Assembly: GCF_900497805.2 (NCBI RefSeq)
Contig: NW_020954630.1
Location: 6,189,864-6,253,863 of the forward strand
Direction: 5' to 3'
Length of the DNA: 64,000 bases
From: Vombatus ursinus
Lineage: Eukaryota; Chordata; Mammalia; Diprotodontia; Vombatidae
Part shown: one piece after another, positions 58,371 to 64,000 of the stretch
Numbering within the stretch: the first letter of the stretch is position 1
How the letters are laid out: every line of letters starts with the position of its first letter
Notes under the pieces: model-generated
Told to the model about the DNA's origin: nothing
The model's database searches: none
Seen by the model: the letters and a program-made list of their open reading frames with translations, nothing else
Made by a program: the position numbers and the translations under genes

Positions 58371-61100
58371 ATCCAACAGATTTGAAATTTCTCAGTAATT
58401 GGAAACACTTCTGTGGTTCCCCCTCTGCTCTTGAATATTCTCTTCGCCTTTGTATATTTCAGATGAGCTCTTTAGATACAGGTTTTGTGGGCTTTCCAAG
58501 AGGGAGAGCTTCATGCAGTGCCAACTGTACCATCAAATAAATGGCTTGGTTGTCTGGCAGCTAGCATAGCACATTTAAAGTGACATCAAATATTAACTCT
58601 TATAGATGTGACAGAGTAGATTCCACTTTCCAGTTACAGTCTTCTGAAGAGATTTGATTGGCTCAGCTGAGTTTTCATAGGCATAGAAAATGGACATAAC
58701 TCTCTCATGCTCAAAACAGCTTAGCTGTGTTATGAATTAGCATCTCTGCTGTTTTTGGATGTTCTCCAATGAATTCATTACTATGGAAATCCTAAAATAT
58801 GGGTAAAACAGAAAACTAGTTGAAGCTAGAACAGGTGCCAAGGAACCCTGGAGCTGTCCTTTTACACAAAAAGTCCATTTTTCTTTCTCTGGGTTGCTCC
58901 TGGAGGCATATTTGAGGATCAGAAATATATTCCCAAACTGAACCATTTGCCAGCAGCTTATGTCAGCATCTAGAGTTTCCCTATTTGTTTCTCATCAGTA
59001 TTCTCTCCAGAGAATCATGGTCAGGGTCCTTTGGATGGCCTGAGACTCACCCTGGTCTTACAGGCTTTTACTTGCTCACTAAGGGATGCTGGGTTATCTC
59101 CTCATTCCTAGGACTTAAAGCTTTGGAAGGAAGTCTTTAGTCCTATCAGTATTCTCATCATAACATGTAGCCTCTTTGTGCTCCTTTCTCCAATCCTAGT
59201 TTAGGGCTGGATTTTCTTGACATACACATGAAAATTTGGAACTTTACTCCTCAGAGCTATTACATCTTCCATGTTCTTTTGCTTTTTCTCAGATTTGTTT
59301 TCCCTACTCACTAGCAAATGCAGGGTTGTCTCCCCGTCTAGCCGTCTTATACTCTTTTCTCTCATCCAACTTGAGGGCTAGATTTTTTTCCATTCAGGAA
59401 AAGATTTAGGGCTTTGATAAATGGAATAGTAGCATGCTTGTTGTGCTTTAATGGTCATATATGATTTACTTTGCCATCTGATATCCTAGGGTTCCTCTGC
59501 TCTATCACCAAATGAAGAAGCTTTCCTATCTTCCAAAACAATTGGCAATAATCTTTCTTAAGGATTTGATTCAATTAATTTGGATTTAGGGGCTAGCAAT
59601 GGCTGAACTAGCTCTCAGTAAGGCTTTCATAGGTGCTGGTGGTGTTCTCTACCTTTAAGGTCCACAACACAATCTCTAAAGAATTTCTGGATCATGGACA
59701 GCCCATATGCTTGAAGGCCTGGTAGATAAATACTGCAGAGGCATCCATTCTGGGGGGGAAAGTGCACCCCGAGGGAAGCCCTCCTCAGAGTCCTTTTCAT
59801 GCTTCCAGTAGAGTTTGGGGGGGGGGGGGATAGTCTTCCCCTGTTCTCCAAGGTTTAATGATTTCAGGTCCCTGGTAGTGGTTTATTCCTTGATCTGGGC
59901 AGGCCTTTCTTAAGTATTATTGAGTTAAGCCTCCTAATCTCTGAATGGCTATGAATACTAGTCATCTAGTACTTAAAAGGGTCTGCTACAGTATGTGGTC
60001 CACATGTAACCTTAAGATGAAACCTCTGCCCTTGCACTCTTCCCTTGCTTCTCTTTAGTTCGTTAACCTACAAGTTTGGTTGTGATGCCTTTAGAGTCTC
60101 AATCCTGTGCTCTTCCATAGCCACTAAGTAGAAATGAGAAGTATAGCCATTGGTGAATAAATTGCTTCCCAATACCAAGTAGACTTTCTCGAACTGCCAT
60201 GGTTAAGTAGAAAACCCAATTCTGCATATTATGCTGAATGGAGTGGCATAAGTCTATAAATTCTCCATTTGCCATTAGTAGTATATCAACTGCAAGCATT
60301 CAACCAGAATTGGTAAAAACCCAGCTTCCCTTTCTTTTAGAACTTGGGCTGTGAATTATGAACCATAGTTTTAAAAGGTTAGACTTGTAGTCTGGGAATT
60401 TGCACTGCTTTAAAAACATATGTTCTTCAGGACTGACGGTAGCTTTGGGAAGGGAATTATCTCAAAGTCATCAACCTCTGTGTGTATGGTTGGTTATGTA
60501 CTCCCTCTTCCATAATGGCTTCTAATCTTTAAGTCCAAACCCAACTGGGATCCAGGTGTTTCTATAGACTAGTGAACAGAAATCTCTATGCCTTCCATTG
60601 GGCATTAGTTTCTTTGGTACTTCTGACCACCATTGAGACTAAAGTATCCTGGGCCCAGGGCTGCACAAATTCCTGCAAACTTGCTGTGACTATACATCCT
60701 TTTACCATGGTTGAAGAACTAACATGTATCTTGAATGTTGATGTAAGTAAGGGTCCATTTTGTATTCATCATGTATATGCGCTATTGGGAGGGTAGGTAA
60801 ACCGTATGAACCAATGTGCATTCTGACCAGACACAATTTAGACTTTTAAAGTCTAGAGTAGGTTCTTGTGATCAGGCATGGAAAGAATATTTTCTACTTT
60901 CTAGATTGTGATGCCAAATCTCACATAGTTTTGATAACCACTTGTGTCTGCTACTTTTTTTTTTTAGGGTAAATTGTCACTAATGGACCCCCAGCTGGTG
61001 TCTGCCTTTTAGGCTCCTGATTTCCTAGTTTATTTGGGGTTAAGGATTACTTCTATTGTGATTGATAAAATACTATTTAAGTGAAAGGACTAAACCTGGG
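58371..61100. other. unassigned; includes copy C of the repeated motif
   Basis: At 60,375-60,480 the text gttagacttgtagtctggga ... gttcttcagg ... gggaagggaatta parallels copy B (gttatacctgtagtcttgg ... attcttcaggcagggaatta). The rest has no recognisable gene. A G11 run lies near 59,818. Confidence 0.3.
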
Positions 61101-62425
61101 TCATGGTGCAATTGTGTTGCCTACTGAGTTAGTAATTTTATTTATTTAGCAATTGATATAGTTCATCTAATAGACTGGACCTCCTCTAACCCTACTTAGA
61201 AAGTTACTCCTGCATTTATAGCATATTTAGATTATGTTCCAATTCAAAGAAAAAGATAGTTAATAGTATATGATGTTCCCCTTTTTCCCCCATATACTCG
61301 GAAGTTTGCTGCCCCCCAGATAATACTACCTCTCTGCTTACATATTTTGAATCTAGTTCAGTACTCATTCCTTCATTACTTTTCCTTATCATAAGAAAAG
61401 AACCCAGGTGACTTTTGTACTGTTATGATGGCTCCCAGGTAGTCCTAGAAACTGTGGCCATGATCTCCAGGATCTTCTCCCAAATAGGGGAATCACTGGA
61501 GGGAGGGGTGGAATTATCAGAAGCAACTATATATAATCATATCCTAACAAAGCCAAGAATTGAAAGGAAATAGATGATTCATAAAATACCAAAAATAGGA
61601 TAAAAAATAAGGACCCTAAATCTTAGGGAAACTGAACAAGGCATAAATGAATTAACATAGAAGAGCAAGACTAAAAAGAACCTGGGATACTTTTTGGCCT
61701 CCTTTCCTCTTTTTGTTCCTTGACAGGGACATCCCAGTCATCCCAGAAAAGCAAGCATCATCTCCTAGAAGAGATTTTACTTTATTTCTTCCATGAAATT
61801 TATTAGTACAGAAATGTCCATCCTAGAGCATCCCATTTGACATACAAGATTTGAACCCATAGAGTACCTCTAATCTGGGGTTGTCAGAGACTCAACCTAT
61901 GAATTAGGGAGATCCAAACTACGAATAACCCTGAGGAAGTCCTATACTACATTGAAGTACATAGCTAACCCACAAATAGGGTAACTGTATGTGGCCACAG
62001 TAAGACACACTTTGGTTTTGAGGCTGCCAATGTCTTATGATAAGATACTGATGGCTGTTCTCTGCTGCCCTTCAATGAAGAGGTTATCACTCGTGCTATA
62101 GTCTGTTAGATTGTGATGAGCAGTATTACACTGACTACCTTGACCTATATTGATTGAAGTCCAGGATGTTAAATTTCACCTCTCCTCCACTGTCCTTCAA
62201 CACATTTAAGGATATTGAGGGTGTCCAGTCTCTGCTATTGACTCCAGCCCCTACTAATGGCACTCCCACAACTGTAGAATCTTCTATACCTCACTTCCTT
62301 TTTAACTACTTTAACAATTTCTACCAGACTACTTTTCCAATTTGCCCAGTGGCTTTTGTCAAATAGCAAGAGGCTGAGTTAGTTTTCTTCTGTAGACTGT
62401 GTACATAATCTGTGTCAGTGATCAA
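61101..62425. other. unassigned, no gene seen
   Basis: AT-rich. The 70-codon frame at 62,154-62,366 has no motif or splice support. Confidence 0.3.
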
Positions 62426-62429
62426 CTTC

Positions 62430-63080
62430 TGTTTTTAACCAGAACCAAACTATTTTGATTACCACTTTGGTAGTATAGTTTGATATCTGGCACAGCTAGG
62501 CTCCCTTGCTTTCCATCTTTTTTATTATTTCCCTTGAGATTCTTGATCATTTATTGTTATTTTTCTAGCTCTATAAAGTAGCCCTTTATTAATTTGGTAT
62601 GGCACTAAATAAGCAAATTAATTTAGGTAGTATTATTGTATTATATTGACTCTGCCTTACCACAAACAGTATTCCTCCAAAACTAAGATTTGTCTCTTTG
62701 TATAGTTTGGGTTTTTGTGGGGGGGGTGGGGGGAGGCTGTATTTATATAGTTCTTGTGTATGTTTTGGCAAGTAGATTCCCAATTTTTTGTACATGCCAT
62801 ATATAATTCACAAAAATAAATTTTATTTTTCTTTGCTTATTCTCTCAATTTTTTTCTTGTTTATTGCTAAAGTTTTCATTTCTAGCACCACATCTAATAC
62901 TATTAGTAATAATGGAAATCCTTGTTTTTTCTTTGTTATTGGAAAGGCCTCATTTTATCCTTATCAATAATGCTAGGTTTAAGTAAATAATATTTTGTAT
63001 TAATGAAAGATTCATTTACTCCTATTCTTCTTAGTTTAGTTTTTTTTTAATAAGAGTGGGTATTACATTTTAGCAACCTT
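62430..63080 (-). mobile_element. L1 LINE, ORF2 part, antisense
   Basis: accaaactattttgattacc, atctggcacagctaggctcc, ttggtatggcactaaataag and ggcaagtagattcccaattt are antisense L1 ORF2 landmarks in order. Both ends truncated. Confidence 0.75.
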
Positions 63081-63129
63081 TTCCTACATCTTTAGATCAT
63101 GATTTTGTTCATTCTAGCTATATGGTATA

Positions 63130-63735
63130 TGGGTAGGGACTATGGAGTGGATAGGAATAACAGTTTCATTAACTGCCCTAAGTTCCTGAACCATGCACAA
63201 TTCCCCATTTGGCTTTCTTACAGGAAGAATAGGGGTATTGCAGTGGGACTAGCAAGAAGCAAGAATCTCATACTTTAGAAATTGCTCAGTCAAGGGCGGC
63301 AATCCTTCCTGGGTTTCAGTTTTGATTGGATATTGATGCCAGTGAGGGTATACATTAGGATCCCACAAGTGGACAACAGCCAGGGTGGCATAAGTACCAT
63401 GCCCAGGAATTCCCTGATCCCCAAACAGGCTCGACCTTTCCCCATATTTCTGAGGGGATAAGGGAAGGTCTGGTGAGCATGGTGGAGGTGGAGGTGTTAC
63501 TCTGAAAATCCTTAGTTTGTAGAAGGTTTCAGAGCTCTCTCTCTTCAATTTCAATTATCTTGAGGAAATGCTAAAATTCTCTCCACCTGTTGCAACAGGT
63601 AACAGCCAAGTTTTTCCTTAATCTGGGAGAGATCAGTCATAGTAAAAGGGACATGCACCCAGATAGTGGGTGGGCTGGGGCAGTGGAGAGGAAGATCCTG
63701 CACTCCCTACCTTGTGGTCTTTATGTGATTTTTAA
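63130..63735 (-). mobile_element. class I ERV fragment, same family as 9-21 kb
   Basis: Near 63.15-63.26 kb the plus strand reads ggagtggataggaataacag and ggctttcttacaggaagaat, closely parallel to ggagtggataagaacagtct and ggctttcttacaggacagat in the provirus RT at 17.73-17.83 kb. The minus frame at 63,249-63,554 has HWHQYPIKTETQEGL, matching HQHQCPIKREAQKGL there. Beyond 63.59 kb the text resembles the gag region near 19.3 kb, so sequence between is missing. A broken fossil. Confidence 0.75.
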
Positions 63736-63839
63736 CAGGTAAAAACTATGGACCTTAGGTTAGTATTTAGTCCAGGTCCTTCAAAAACTAAACTCTCATC
63801 TCTAGATCCTATGTTTGGTTCTAGGAGATAGACTGTAAT

Positions 63840-64000
63840 TGTTGTAGACATACATGATGTGAATTGGTCCAACTGTTCTATAAAAATATTTAACACAAGT
63901 GACTAAAATGTCCATATGCTTTGATCTAATGATCTCACTGTTATATCTCCTATATACCTAAATATCCATGCTTTAATGATACTTAAGAACTGGAGTGGGG
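63840..64000 (+). mobile_element. L1 LINE 3' part, sense, runs off the window
   Basis: gtccaactgttctataaaaa, gactaaaatgtccatatgc and ttgatctaatgatctcactg follow L1 ORF2/3'-UTR order (compare 56.45-56.55 kb). Continues past the right edge. Confidence 0.65.

Overview
This window looks like intergenic or intronic DNA from a marsupial (metatherian) genome. The evidence is the repeat content. It has tRNA-headed SINEs of the marsupial type (gggcagctaggtggc... ending in caattgcct), at 14.1, 20.7, 37.0 and 46.8 kb. It has many CORE-SINE/MIR-like, L3/L2, RTE and marsupial-type L1 fragments, and class I and class II endogenous retroviral LTRs. The tRNA-SINE form hints at an Australian lineage, but this is a weak call. 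I found no complete host protein-coding gene, no rRNA or tRNA gene and no CRISPR array. Nearly every open frame of 60-145 codons either lies inside a mobile element or has no protein-like character.

Layout. 0-8.3 kb: L1, SINE, L3 and small DNA-transposon relics plus a piece of retroviral pol. 8.55-9.05 kb: a solo LTR with a 4-bp target duplication. 9.07-21.25 kb: one old class I (gamma-type) provirus on the minus strand with two LTRs, a primer-binding site and recognisable gag, pol and env parts. It is broken by a LINE inside its 3' LTR, two SINEs and a 2-kb poly(A)-tailed insertion in env. 21.3-24.3 kb: unassigned sequence, L3 and MIR. 24.9-29.5 kb: two hAT/Charlie transposase relics and a class II LTR. 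30-33 kb: class II LTRs, one (31.23-31.70 kb) with a clean 6-bp target duplication. 34.1-35.35 kb: a CpG- and GC-rich block with CCAAT and CACGTG elements, the best candidate for a host promoter or first exon. 36-44 kb: unassigned DNA, a SINE, a second copy of the 8.55-kb LTR family in the opposite orientation, a mariner-type MITE and an L1. 45-54 kb: L1 pieces, a Tigger-like element, an RTE/BovB fragment and a Ty3/gypsy-like pol relic. 54-64 kb: L1 and L2 nested together, LTR-element remnants, and a second fragment of the 9-21 kb retroviral family at 63.1-63.7 kb.

The most notable observation is at 11.46-13.48 kb. A retroviral transcript related to the surrounding provirus runs from one R region to the next, ends in a poly(A) tract and is flanked by a 13-bp direct repeat. 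This looks like an LTR-element RNA copied back into DNA by LINE machinery and dropped antisense into the env of a relative. Assignments to families rest on remembered consensus patterns and on similarity between copies inside this window; no database search was run.
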